Assembly: GCA_020631405.1 (NCBI GenBank) | Contig: JAHDHH010000004.1 | Span: 56,336 to 120,335 of the forward strand | Direction: 5' to 3' | DNA from: Saprospiraceae bacterium | GTDB taxonomy: Bacteria > Bacteroidota > Bacteroidia > Chitinophagales > Saprospiraceae | Length of the DNA: 64,000 nucleotides | Shown here: in pieces, positions 1 to 8,669 of the stretch | Layout: each line of letters opens with the position of its first letter | How positions within the stretch are numbered: position 1 is the first letter of the stretch | Made by a program: the position numbers and the translations under genes | Notes under the pieces: generated by a model | Seen by the model: the letters and a program-made list of their open reading frames with translations, nothing else | Databases searched by the model: none | Told to the model about the DNA's origin: nothing

Positions 1-8
1 AAAACAAC

Positions 9-1856
9 ATGGCTGGAAAATTTGGGTTTAACTTTTCGCATCTCAAAGGAGACTTATTTGGAGGTCTTACTGCAGGGATAGTGGCACTGCCATTGGCACT
101 GGCATTCGGTGTAAGTTCTGGACTTGGGCCTAGTGCTGGTCTATATGGAGCTATTTTTATTAGTTTTTTTGCAGCATTATTTGGCGGGACTAACACTCAG
201 ATATCTGGGCCTACAGCTCCGATGACAGCAGTAAGTATGGTTGTCATTGCGACAATAGTTGCCACATTTGATGGAGATGTTTCTAAGGCACTTCCTGCTA
301 TATTGATGGTATTCTTGATTGCTGGTTTTATGCAAATAGGGCTTGGTGTTCTAGGAGTAGGTAAGTATATCAAGTACATTCCGTATCCAGTAGTGTCTGG
401 ATTTATGACAGCAATTGGAGTTATTATTTTGATTACTCAAATTCTTCCAGCATTAGGGTATTACCCGAAGGAAGACATGACTTATGTCAACCAATTCAAA
501 CCACAGGCAGAAGAACTCATCCTAGAGCATATACTTCAAGAAGAGGCAGGAGAAGGAATCCTTGTCTTGGAAAACTTTATAGAAACAATTAAGAGAGCTG
601 GTGAAATCACAACAGATGATATCCAAAAGGAAAGTAAGACGTTAGCAGGAAAGGAAGCATCTGGTATACTCGGAGCATTGAAAGCGTTGCCTAGAGCATT
701 AAAGAATATTAATTGGCTTGAACTCATTCTAGCGCTTTGTACCATATTTATAATATATGGGTTTAAGCGAATTACTAAGGCTGTACCAAGTACTTTGGTA
801 GCACTAGTGGTAATGTCCGGAGTAGCCATTGTAGCTGGTCTTGATTATCGACCTATTGAGGAAATCCCTAGCGGGTTGCCAATACCTCACCTTGAAATGT
901 TTACTCAATTTAAGTTGACATCAGTCACTCCTTATATTTTTACAGCGCTGACTTTGGCCTTGTTGGGAGCTATTGATTCACTATTAACTTCAGTAGTGGC
1001 CGACAATATGACTAAGACTAAGCACGAGCCAAACAAAGAACTGATTGGTCAAGGAATTGGAAATAGTATTGCTGCTATCTTCGGTGGCATACCAGGAGCA
1101 GGGGCTACGATTAGAACCGTAGTCAATATCAATGCTGGAGGTAAAACTAAACTATCAGGTATGGTAGCAGGTATTTTACTTCTAGTGATACTACTTGCAC
1201 TTGGTCCTATCGCATCTAGAATTCCTGCAGCAGTATTAGCTGGTATATTGATAACTGTTGGAATTGGAGTAATGGATTATAAAGGTCTGAAAGCAATACC
1301 GCATATGCCGAAACCAGAGGTTGCAATTATGTTGATCGTACTTGTTCTTTCTTCATTCTGGAACTTGGTCTATGCTGTAGGAATTGGTTTAGTCATAGCT
1401 TCATTACTGTTTATGAAAATGATTGGAGATTTGACAGCTAAATCATCAAACATCAAGCAGCTTAAGGATGAAGAAGCTTGGGATGACGAGGGAGAATTCC
1501 CAACTAACTTGAGAGAAGAAGTCTTTATTAAACATGTTAATGGACCTATATTCTTCGGATCGACTAGTGAATTTCAGGCACTGGCCCAGCAAATACCTGA
1601 TACTGCATCTCATGTCATCATAAGAATGGAAAAGGTCTCCTATATTGATCAATCTGGGTTGTATGCTATTGAGGATGTGATATCAAACCTAGTAAGCAAG
1701 GATATCCATGTGGTCTTGGTCAACCTCCTTGAGCAACCAAGGTACATGCTCGAGTCCATTGATATCATACCTGACTTGGTCTCTAACGAAAATATCTATC
1801 CCGATATAGAATCATGTATAGATTGGGTCAAGGGACATGTAGATGATGTTGTTTAA
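9..1856 (+). CDS. SulP family inorganic anion transporter with STAS domain
   Basis: Inner-membrane anion transporter or symporter of the SLC26/SulP family; sulfate or bicarbonate are the usual substrates. The N-terminal half shows the family signature (GGLTAGIVALPLALAFG near residue 18, then 'ISGPTAPMTAVS') followed by about ten hydrophobic segments to residue ~475. A C-terminal STAS domain occupies roughly residues 505-608 ('YIDQSGLYAIEDV'). A polar, Glu/Lys-rich insert of about 65 residues (~155-225) sits between two membrane segments and is longer than in typical members. The start is an ATG eight bases from the window edge, so any upstream partner such as a carbonic anhydrase cannot be seen. 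Substrate is not decidable from sequence. Confidence 0.95.
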   Translation: MAGKFGFNFSHLKGDLFGGLTAGIVALPLALAFGVSSGLGPSAGLYGAIFISFFAALFGGTNTQISGPTAPMTAVSMVVIATIVATFDGDVSKALPAILMVFLIAGFMQIGLGVLGVGKYIKYIPYPVVSGFMTAIGVIILITQILPALGYYPKEDMTYVNQFKPQAEELILEHILQEEAGEGILVLENFIETIKRAGEITTDDIQKESKTLAGKEASGILGALKALPRALKNINWLELILALCTIFIIYGFKRITKAVPSTLVALVVMSGVAIVAGLDYRPIEEIPSGLPIPHLEMFTQFKLTSVTPYIFTALTLALLGAIDSLLTSVVADNMTKTKHEPNKELIGQGIGNSIAAIFGGIPGAGATIRTVVNINAGGKTKLSGMVAGILLLVILLALGPIASRIPAAVLAGILITVGIGVMDYKGLKAIPHMPKPEVAIMLIVLVLSSFWNLVYAVGIGLVIASLLFMKMIGDLTAKSSNIKQLKDEEAWDDEGEFPTNLREEVFIKHVNGPIFFGSTSEFQALAQQIPDTASHVIIRMEKVSYIDQSGLYAIEDVISNLVSKDIHVVLVNLLEQPRYMLESIDIIPDLVSNENIYPDIESCIDWVKGHVDDVV

Positions 1857-1871
1857 TAGACTATAGAAATA

Positions 1872-2474
1872 GTGAAACATTTAACTGAAGCAGAAGAACA
1901 ATTTTGGTCTACTCGGTATGCAGAGGGTAGGACAGGATGGGATATCGGATCCATATCCACTACCATCAAAGCCTACATCGACCAACTTGATGACACAGAA
2001 ATTTCTATACTAGTTCCTGGAGCTGGCAATGGTCACGAAGTAGAGTATATCTATGCATCAGGATTCAGAAATGTTTCCATCTTAGATATTTCCGCTTATC
2101 CTCTTAAAGCATTCCAAGCAAGAGTGCCAAGTTTTCCAAAGGATCAGATAATTCAGGCAAATGTTTTCAACCATGTTGGGCAATATGACTTGATTATTGA
2201 GCAGACATTTTTTTGTTCTTTTTTACCTACTCTTGAGAATAGGATGCTCTATGCTGAGACCATGGCTAAATTGATTAAACCAGGAGGTATATTGGTTGGA
2301 CTTTGGTTTGACATTCCTCTAGAAGAGACTACTGAACGGCCCTTCGGTGGAAGTAAGCAAGAGTATATTGACTACCTCTCTCCATATTTTACTGTCAAGA
2401 CTATGGAGCCGTGTTATAACTCTATCAAGCCTAGGTCAGGCAAGGAGCTATTTGGAATCTTTGTGAGAAAGTAA
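1872..2474 (+). CDS. TPMT-family class I SAM-dependent methyltransferase
   Basis: Cytoplasmic methyltransferase of the thiopurine/thiol methyltransferase (TPMT, HOL-like) family, 200 residues. The N-terminus has the family pattern 'FWSTRYAEGRTGWDIG', then SAM motif I 'VPGAGNGHE' near residue 49, a motif II-like 'ILDIS' about 25 residues later, and 'QTFFCSFLP' and 'KLIKPGGILVGLWF' further on. It starts with GTG only 15 bases after the SulP stop, so it is probably co-transcribed with it. Family members methylate thiols, selenols or halide ions; the actual acceptor here is unknown. Confidence 0.85.
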   Translation: MKHLTEAEEQFWSTRYAEGRTGWDIGSISTTIKAYIDQLDDTEISILVPGAGNGHEVEYIYASGFRNVSILDISAYPLKAFQARVPSFPKDQIIQANVFNHVGQYDLIIEQTFFCSFLPTLENRMLYAETMAKLIKPGGILVGLWFDIPLEETTERPFGGSKQEYIDYLSPYFTVKTMEPCYNSIKPRSGKELFGIFVRK

Positions 2475-2572
2475 GTAGTAATAGAAGACTTGGTGTATTT
2501 CCCTAAGCGATACTCTCTACTCTTCAATTAATGTAGCATTGAGCAGTATCTTAGCAGAATAAACAAGAAGCG

Positions 2573-2983
2573 ATGAAGTACTGTGGGATAGATCTAAAAG
2601 GTTCGGAAGCCATCATAGCATGTATACAAGCAAGTCAAGAGGGGAATTTGATTATTGCCAAAGCTGTCAAAAAGATAGCCTTAAAAGACCCTGATGATCA
2701 AGCTTCGTTGAAAGCTTTTGCTGAGGAATTTCGTCAATTTTTCGAGGCACATGCCATTGATCAGGTTGGAATTAAGGCAAGGTTGAAGAAAGGGAAATTT
2801 GCAGGAGGACCTACATCATTCAAAATGGAAGCTATCATCCAATGTCTTGACCATCCTGTACAGATTATTCCTGGACCAACACTCAAGGCCAAATTTAAGA
2901 ATACACCTTTAGACTCCACTGAAGTCAATGGTTACCAAGAAGATGCCCTCAAAGTAGCTACCTATCTTGCAATGACTACTTAG
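2573..2983 (+). CDS. DUF3010 family protein
   Basis: Small cytoplasmic protein of 136 residues that I recognise as the DUF3010 family from its beginning 'MKYCGIDLKGSEA' and the motif 'GIKARLKKGKFAGGPTSFKME'-like block in the middle (residues ~66-86). The N-terminal 'GIDLKG' resembles the opening strand of an RNase H-like/ASKHA fold, but no function has been established. It follows the methyltransferase by 98 bases that contain no evident gene. It converges on the next gene with an eight-base overlap of stop regions. Confidence 0.75.
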   Translation: MKYCGIDLKGSEAIIACIQASQEGNLIIAKAVKKIALKDPDDQASLKAFAEEFRQFFEAHAIDQVGIKARLKKGKFAGGPTSFKMEAIIQCLDHPVQIIPGPTLKAKFKNTPLDSTEVNGYQEDALKVATYLAMTT

Positions 2984-4562
2984 CTGTCAAATCTAATTTG
3001 CTTAGCTGGTCAAAGTTCTTGAAACTTGGAAAGGCTGCTTTGGCATCCCGTAAAGTATTGATAAAGAGCTCATCTTGCCTCAATTGGTAGTAACAGAGAA
3101 TCCGATTATAGTAGACATCTGGAGTCACTCCAAAGAGATATTCAGATTTGGTAAAATAGGTCAATGCTTCTTTGTAGTAAGCAAGTTGATAAAGGACGCC
3201 ACCAATTTCGAAAGCAATGTCTTCGGGTTCTGTAATATTAAAATACATATCCCACACTTCATTTAGTGTTTGTTCTACCCTATAGCGTTCGTTGTAGGTA
3301 ATAGTGGAGAGAGATTGCTTAAGGCTAGGAAGGAGTTTTAAGAATACAGTCGAGTCATAAGCAGATAGTCGCATGAACCCTAAGAGTTCATCTATAGTAA
3401 GTTCTAGATAATGTTTAAAGCTATACTTTTTGAGACTTATGAGCTCGTCTGGTCCGAAGTCATCAACATATCTCTGATAGGCGAGTTTGGCATCAGTGTA
3501 GCTATCCACATCTTCGATGTAAAGCAGACAGCCTGCCGTCAGATTAAAGGTTGATCTTGCAGGAAACCAAGCCTTGCCACCAAGCCTTTCGCAGTGCTGA
3601 CCAAGAGCATTGAAGTTTACATTGAATGAGATACTGCCATGAGTCTGCATAACCGGAGCTGCGGTATGCTCAAGGTCATGAATCAGATGGTGACCCTTGT
3701 CCATTGTTAGTATTACAGTACCTTTTGTAGACAGGTCTTTGAGGTTTTCTAATGCCCTGAGGCTAGTGACCGGGAAGAGTACAAAGCTATGGTTGAGCAG
3801 TTGCTTGTAGCTAGACAGGATGTCGTTGAGTATAGGTTCGTCGTAATATGGAGTAGTCTGTAAGTCTGCATGATACTCGAGGCTAATATTCTTGAGTAGT
3901 TCTTCTACAGTGACTTGTTGTGGGTCTACGCTACTATTCAAGCTCAAGGCTATGTTAGACATCCTGCCTTCATGGACGTGAAACAGCTCAATGGGTATGG
4001 AATCAAATAAATAGTTAGCAAGGACGAGGAGTGGTTGGTTGAGTTCGTTACGATGAATAACTTTTCCAGACTTTCTTAATGCTATAGTATCGCTTTCTAC
4101 CATATCAAAGTAGGCTACATCGAGCCTTCCATCTGAGAAATATTGCTGAAGCTGATGGTGGCTACTAAAGAATTCTAGGTTTTTCTCAGCGATATCACTC
4201 AGTATGTAGCAATAGGGTGGGAGTTGTACCTGTATCTGTTGCGTGAGCTTTTCTAAGTGTTTGATGGTGTGATAGGCTAATCTTCCATGGCCTGCACCTA
4301 GTTCTAAGACGTATACGGTTTCAGTTACATGACCTTTGAAGGCAAGGTCTTTTAGAAAGCCAAAAATGATTTCGGCATAGGTTTTTCCAACTTTAGAATT
4401 GCTAGTTACTTGGTGAGGTACTAGTCCTTGCCCCCAAGCGTCTATCCCGTGATTGTGGTAATAGGCTCTATTCAGATCCCAAATGAGGCTTTGAGAAAAT
4501 GGTCTTGCTGATTCTAATTCATAGGTAGCATCCTTTGATGCTGATGTTTCATCATTAATCAT
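2976..4562 (-). CDS. SAM-dependent methyltransferase-like protein with C-terminal TPR-like region
   Basis: A 528-residue cytoplasmic protein. Residues ~60-230 form a class I methyltransferase core with motif I 'VLELGAGHGRLAYH' near residue 84 and a later 'LVLANYLFDSIPIELF' segment that resembles MidA-type methyltransferases. The last ~100 residues look like tetratricopeptide helices ('YQLAYYKEALTYFTKSE', 'VYYNRILCYYQL'). This combination suggests a protein methyltransferase that binds its target through the TPRs, but that is inference. It reads as a single gene convergent with the DUF3010 gene. Confidence 0.65.
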   Translation of the reverse strand: MINDETSASKDATYELESARPFSQSLIWDLNRAYYHNHGIDAWGQGLVPHQVTSNSKVGKTYAEIIFGFLKDLAFKGHVTETVYVLELGAGHGRLAYHTIKHLEKLTQQIQVQLPPYCYILSDIAEKNLEFFSSHHQLQQYFSDGRLDVAYFDMVESDTIALRKSGKVIHRNELNQPLLVLANYLFDSIPIELFHVHEGRMSNIALSLNSSVDPQQVTVEELLKNISLEYHADLQTTPYYDEPILNDILSSYKQLLNHSFVLFPVTSLRALENLKDLSTKGTVILTMDKGHHLIHDLEHTAAPVMQTHGSISFNVNFNALGQHCERLGGKAWFPARSTFNLTAGCLLYIEDVDSYTDAKLAYQRYVDDFGPDELISLKKYSFKHYLELTIDELLGFMRLSAYDSTVFLKLLPSLKQSLSTITYNERYRVEQTLNEVWDMYFNITEPEDIAFEIGGVLYQLAYYKEALTYFTKSEYLFGVTPDVYYNRILCYYQLRQDELFINTLRDAKAAFPSFKNFDQLSKLDLTAK

Positions 4563-4695
4563 GATAGCGTAAAACTTACAGTGAGATAAAAAAATCTATC
4601 CGAGACTATGTAGGCTTAAACTAACAAAGTATTAATGAAAACAAACAAAGGGCGAATGTGCTCGTCGTCGAAGGTAAGGCTTTTTGTAAAATAGG

Positions 4696-5142
4696 TTAGA
4701 GAGTGACGTCTAATACTACTTCTGTAGGTGGTAGACATTGATTACCAGAGCAACACATAAAGAAGACACTGGCTTTGACTACATCGCCACTTTGGTATGA
4801 TGCTATGGGTTGAGCAAATGTGGCAGTCTTAGAGAAAGTAGCAACATTCATCATGAAGAGTTCACTTTCTTTGACAACAGGCTTGTCTACTTCATCATAT
4901 TCTCCAGCCAGAGTAACGCTGTCCCCATGTTCGAATGTGATTTCCGTAGGGATTGGTCCACCTTCTTCTGTTTCTCTAGAATAGATCTTCCAAGTATCAT
5001 CTATATCTGCAGTTATGACAATTGACAAGTTATTGTCTTGGCCTACTACTTTATCAATGCTCCATGATACTGGGCTCTTTTGAGCAAATACATTGACCAC
5101 ACTTATCATTACAATTAGGAATACTCCTACAACTCTAGACAT
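4696..5142 (-). CDS. Secreted stand-alone DsbD-alpha-like (DsbD N-terminal) protein
   Basis: Periplasmic protein of 148 residues from the chosen ATG at 5142, which places a clean signal peptide (MSRVVGVFLIVMISVVNVFAQ) at the N-terminus; a TTG nine codons upstream gives a less likely start. The mature part is a single immunoglobulin-like DsbD alpha domain. Near the C-terminus it carries 'CCSGNQCLPP', where the first and last Cys are separated by five residues as in the reactive pair of DsbD-alpha. There is no membrane reductase or thioredoxin domain here, so it must act with a reductase encoded elsewhere, or have become an independent thiol-redox or binding protein. Confidence 0.75.
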   Translation of the reverse strand: MSRVVGVFLIVMISVVNVFAQKSPVSWSIDKVVGQDNNLSIVITADIDDTWKIYSRETEEGGPIPTEITFEHGDSVTLAGEYDEVDKPVVKESELFMMNVATFSKTATFAQPIASYQSGDVVKASVFFMCCSGNQCLPPTEVVLDVTL

Positions 5143-5236
5143 ATTTTCTTTAATATTTTGTTGGGACAAAGAAAGTACAATAAATGATCAGATGCCAATC
5201 ATAGTATGAATTTAAAGGATGCTTAACATCGACACC

Positions 5237-5249
5237 CACTAGACTAGTG
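5237..5249. promoter_or_regulatory. Palindrome CACTAG-A-CTAGTG between divergent genes
   Basis: A perfect 6-bp inverted repeat with a one-base centre lies in the intergenic region between the DsbD-alpha-like gene (reading left) and the htrA-like protease gene (reading right). It could be an operator for an envelope-stress gene, but a palindrome this short can occur by chance. Confidence 0.25.
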
Positions 5250-5377
5250 AGTAATTTAGAAAACAAAACCAATGGCTGTTAATATCCTGTTAAACAACTT
5301 TGACCTCGTAACAATCAACTAGCTAGCTTGGTTATATCTGTACAAATCAAGCAATAGAAAATTAAATAGTAAAGAGA

Positions 5378-6550
5378 ATGAAAAATGTATTATCCTATGT
5401 ATTGGCTGGTGTCATCGGAGGGTGTACCTTTTTTGGAATACAGACCTTAACACAAGAAGAAACACAAGTGGTGAATGCACCACTCGTTCCGACCTATACA
5501 TCTAACACTAGTGGCAGCGGAATGTCAGCACCCTTTGACTTTGTTGCTGCTAGTGAAAGAGCTACCAAGGCGGTAGTGCAAATTGCTGCTGCCGAAAGTG
5601 AGCTAGTAGCTAATCAGAGAAAACAACAATCCCCAGGTTCTGGATCATTTCCTTTTGACCTAGGAGATATATTTGGAGGAGATATGTTTGGTCAGAATTT
5701 TTTCGGACCAAAGACCGGTAATGGCTCTGGGGTACTCATCTCTGAAGATGGGTATATAGTAACAAACAATCACGTTGTTGGATTTGCTGATGAACTCAAA
5801 GTCACCTTAGAAAATGGGAAGGAATATGTAGCTAGTAAGATAGGTACAGATCCTAGTACAGACTTAGCGGTCATTAAGATTGAGGGGTCAGGATTTGATT
5901 ACTTGGAGTTTTCCAATTCGGATGAGGTCAAGGTCGGACAGTGGGCTCTTGCAATAGGAAATCCATTCAACTACCTAGCTTCAACAGTGACAGCAGGAAT
6001 AGTGAGTGCATTGGGTAGAGACTTGGATATTATTAAGAATAATTCAGGTAAGACTATTGAAGAATTCATACAGACTGATGCAGCTGTCAACCCTGGCAAT
6101 AGTGGAGGAGCCTTAGTAGATGTGGATGGCAACTTGATCGGGATCAATACAGCAATAGCAACACCTACTGGAGTGTTTGCAGGATATTCGTTTGCTATAC
6201 CATCGAATCTTGCTAATACGATCACAAGAGATATTATCCAGAATGGAGATATCGAAAGAGCTAACCTTGGTATCGCTGGATATGATGTAGATGATGAGTT
6301 AGCAAAGCAAGAAGGACTTTCGGTTACTCAAGGTATTTATGTAGCCGAAGTAGTGCCAGGCAGCGGAGCACAGTTTTCTGGGATACTACCAGGGGATGTA
6401 GTTACTGAACTTGATGGCAAGCCTATCAATAACTTCGAAGACATAAGAGCCTATATGAGATTCTCTAAAGTTGGAGATACAGTAAAGTTAAGAGTTATCA
6501 GAAATGGTAAGTCTGAGACAATATCAGTAAAAATTAGAAAAACGATCTAA
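5378..6550 (+). CDS. HtrA/Deg-family periplasmic serine protease
   Basis: Envelope protein-quality-control protease (DegP/DegQ/DegS family), 390 residues. An N-terminal hydrophobic stretch (residues ~4-20) acts as signal or membrane anchor. The trypsin-like domain carries the full catalytic triad: His132 in 'TNNHVV', Asp162 in 'TDLAVIKI' and Ser242 in 'NPGNSGGALV'. A Gly/Phe-rich linker (residues ~85-112) precedes the protease core, and one PDZ domain follows (~residues 290-385, 'GSGAQFSGILPGDVV'). With only one PDZ domain it is shorter than DegP. A strong Rho-independent terminator lies just downstream, so it is probably monocistronic. Confidence 0.95.
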   Translation: MKNVLSYVLAGVIGGCTFFGIQTLTQEETQVVNAPLVPTYTSNTSGSGMSAPFDFVAASERATKAVVQIAAAESELVANQRKQQSPGSGSFPFDLGDIFGGDMFGQNFFGPKTGNGSGVLISEDGYIVTNNHVVGFADELKVTLENGKEYVASKIGTDPSTDLAVIKIEGSGFDYLEFSNSDEVKVGQWALAIGNPFNYLASTVTAGIVSALGRDLDIIKNNSGKTIEEFIQTDAAVNPGNSGGALVDVDGNLIGINTAIATPTGVFAGYSFAIPSNLANTITRDIIQNGDIERANLGIAGYDVDDELAKQEGLSVTQGIYVAEVVPGSGAQFSGILPGDVVTELDGKPINNFEDIRAYMRFSKVGDTVKLRVIRNGKSETISVKIRKTI

Positions 6551-6608
6551 CCTTTTAGGGTTGAGACTCGTTATATAGATAAAGTTGGTTTTTCGTTTTG
6601 TTTTGATG

Positions 6609-6640
6609 CGTCCACCTTTCCCAGAGGTGGACGTTTTTTT
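6609..6640 (+). terminator. Rho-independent terminator of the HtrA-like protease gene
   Basis: A perfect 9-bp stem (CGTCCACCT pairing with AGGTGGACG) with a 7-base loop is followed by seven T residues. It lies 58 bases after the protease stop, and its T-run touches the stop of the convergent neighbour. Confidence 0.9.
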
Positions 6641-8660
6641 ATTTTAGCCTTTTCTGCTTTTTGCATCGTTTTTTCAAAGGCCTCTTTGGGTCATTATCAT
6701 CACAGTCCTCATAAGAGTATAGACCATCACCATCGACATCATCATAGAAGTAAGCTTCTGCCTTAGTGAAGACTTGCTCTGCTATTTTTATTCCTATTTT
6801 CCTGCCTGGTATATCATCCATTGGAGGATGGATTCCTCCCCATATTCTTGATAGGCTAGTCTGGTCAGAGGCATCTCTATAGGTAGCCCATTTCAGTTCG
6901 AATGTTTCGCTTGGTCCCTCTTCGAATACCAAGAATGTATCTTGTTCTACTAAGAAGGTACCCATTCCACCAGGAAAGAAAGCATCACCAGTTACTGCGG
7001 TCAGAATTTCTGCTGCCGACCTAGAATAAGTAGAATGTCCAGATAGGTATCCAGAAAAATTAGGCGTGACAAAGGTAGGCCTTTGGTATGGCCACCAATT
7101 ACCAGCTCTGACCCAACCTACTCCTGCCATATCTACAGTTGGGTCTTTGATATAGTCAGGTCCCTTCCAGGTATTCAACTTGACATGGTGTAGGTATTCA
7201 TTCTCTTTTCCTGCTAGTGTATCACCCTCTAGGATGAGTTCTATATATCCAGGGATGAGTGGAAGTCCAGCCACATGATAGTTTGGTAGGTTAGGATCTG
7301 AAGATTGTCCTCTATCAGCCATATACCTGATTGCGGATACAGGTCTGACATAGTCATAATATCCTTTGAGAGCCCAAGTGTTGATTGCAGCATCATGCAT
7401 ATTAGCACCTAGAACAAAGTAAGTCTTAATATCCCATTCTAGACTATCGAGGACGTCTCCTTTACCACCAAATTTTTTGATGAGTTCTGGATGTTGGTTG
7501 ACCTCGTTGACAATCGTAAACCAATGACCAGGAGGAGTCTCAGAATCAGGTCCATCAGCCCAGAATTCAGCCAAGGCTCTCACATAGTTGCCTCTTTTGA
7601 CTAAGTTGGGGGCATAGGGCTCTTGAGTTGCAGGATTAATTGGATGCCCCTCGCCAGGGTCACCACCTTCCAAATCATAGAATGCCTGAGTTTCTTCAAA
7701 GGTTTCGGGAAATGCATTGAGATTGCCTTGGGCAGCAGGTGAAATATCCCAGATGACGCTATCTGCTGGATCACAATGGGAACTCCAGATAGCCACCAAA
7801 CTGAACCCCCATTTATAGATTTTCGAACCATCAGTGTCTGCAATGGTATCTAAGTAAGGAGGTGGACCAGGATCATAGTATACCTTGTATGCTTGGCTAT
7901 CTCTTGTATATACAGTTGGGTTTTCTAGAGAGAAGGGAAGTACATTCCCCCATTCTGCACCTAGGAAGGGTGGAGCACTCTCTATTTTATTCCCACTTTG
8001 GTCAATAGTGATTGGGAGGTCGACGGTCTGCCAGCGATTAGGGTCTGTGATTGCCGGATTACCGTACTTAGATGGGTCTATGGGTCTATTGACAGGAGTA
8101 TAGTACATGTTTCTATAAAAAGAGAGCTCATTGGATCCGTCTTGCAAGCCAAATCTTAAATATTCCCAAGCAATATGTGTACCAAGAGCCCTAGGGTCGC
8201 CACTTGCATAATTAGTAAACTTCTCATCATATGTGGACATATCGTAGCCCCTCTTTTCCATATAGGCATTGATCCTATCATTGTTTGATGGAGAGTTAAG
8301 AGAGTATTGAAATCGTTCTCTGAGCATCAAGTATGCTGCGTAGTCTATGGCGATTTCTAAGTCTTCTTGTGATTGTGTCTGGTTAATAGGGTACCCAGTA
8401 AATGGACTATCAAATCCTTGGACAGTATTGCCTATAAGGTATGGTTTTGCTTCATGTTGAAACATAGTCCAGACATCATACATAGCAGCAGAAGTGTGCC
8501 AGAGATTACGAGCATGGACAGTGGGTCTTGCCAAGTCTTCTCTGATAGCCTGCAATAGCATCTCGTTCCAATGCATTGCTGTAGACTGCCCTGATAATGT
8601 AGTAAAAGGAAGTCCAGAAAATATAATACTGAATATCAGGATACCAAACTTCCTAATCAT
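6639..8660 (-). CDS. Secreted vanadium-haloperoxidase/PAP2-type protein (short copy)
   Basis: Secreted protein of 673 residues with signal peptide 'MIRKFGILIFSIIFSG' and a catalytic domain of the vanadium-dependent haloperoxidase / type 2 phosphatidic acid phosphatase superfamily. Visible active-site elements are 'YDYVRPVSAIR', 'YLSGHSTYSRSAAE' (His near residue 541) and 'RIWGGIHPPMDD' (His near 610), matching the RP...SGH...R-x5-H pattern. It ends with one calcium-type 'DVDGDGLYSYEDCDDND' motif and then a strongly basic tail 'KKRCKKQKRLK' instead of a T9SS domain. It is a tandem paralog of the upstream gene, nine bases away, and is probably co-transcribed. Whether it oxidises halides or hydrolyses phosphate esters is not decidable here. 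Confidence 0.85.
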   Translation of the reverse strand: MIRKFGILIFSIIFSGLPFTTLSGQSTAMHWNEMLLQAIREDLARPTVHARNLWHTSAAMYDVWTMFQHEAKPYLIGNTVQGFDSPFTGYPINQTQSQEDLEIAIDYAAYLMLRERFQYSLNSPSNNDRINAYMEKRGYDMSTYDEKFTNYASGDPRALGTHIAWEYLRFGLQDGSNELSFYRNMYYTPVNRPIDPSKYGNPAITDPNRWQTVDLPITIDQSGNKIESAPPFLGAEWGNVLPFSLENPTVYTRDSQAYKVYYDPGPPPYLDTIADTDGSKIYKWGFSLVAIWSSHCDPADSVIWDISPAAQGNLNAFPETFEETQAFYDLEGGDPGEGHPINPATQEPYAPNLVKRGNYVRALAEFWADGPDSETPPGHWFTIVNEVNQHPELIKKFGGKGDVLDSLEWDIKTYFVLGANMHDAAINTWALKGYYDYVRPVSAIRYMADRGQSSDPNLPNYHVAGLPLIPGYIELILEGDTLAGKENEYLHHVKLNTWKGPDYIKDPTVDMAGVGWVRAGNWWPYQRPTFVTPNFSGYLSGHSTYSRSAAEILTAVTGDAFFPGGMGTFLVEQDTFLVFEEGPSETFELKWATYRDASDQTSLSRIWGGIHPPMDDIPGRKIGIKIAEQVFTKAEAYFYDDVDGDGLYSYEDCDDNDPKRPLKKRCKKQKRLK

Positions 8661-8669
8661 AGGCTGCTA

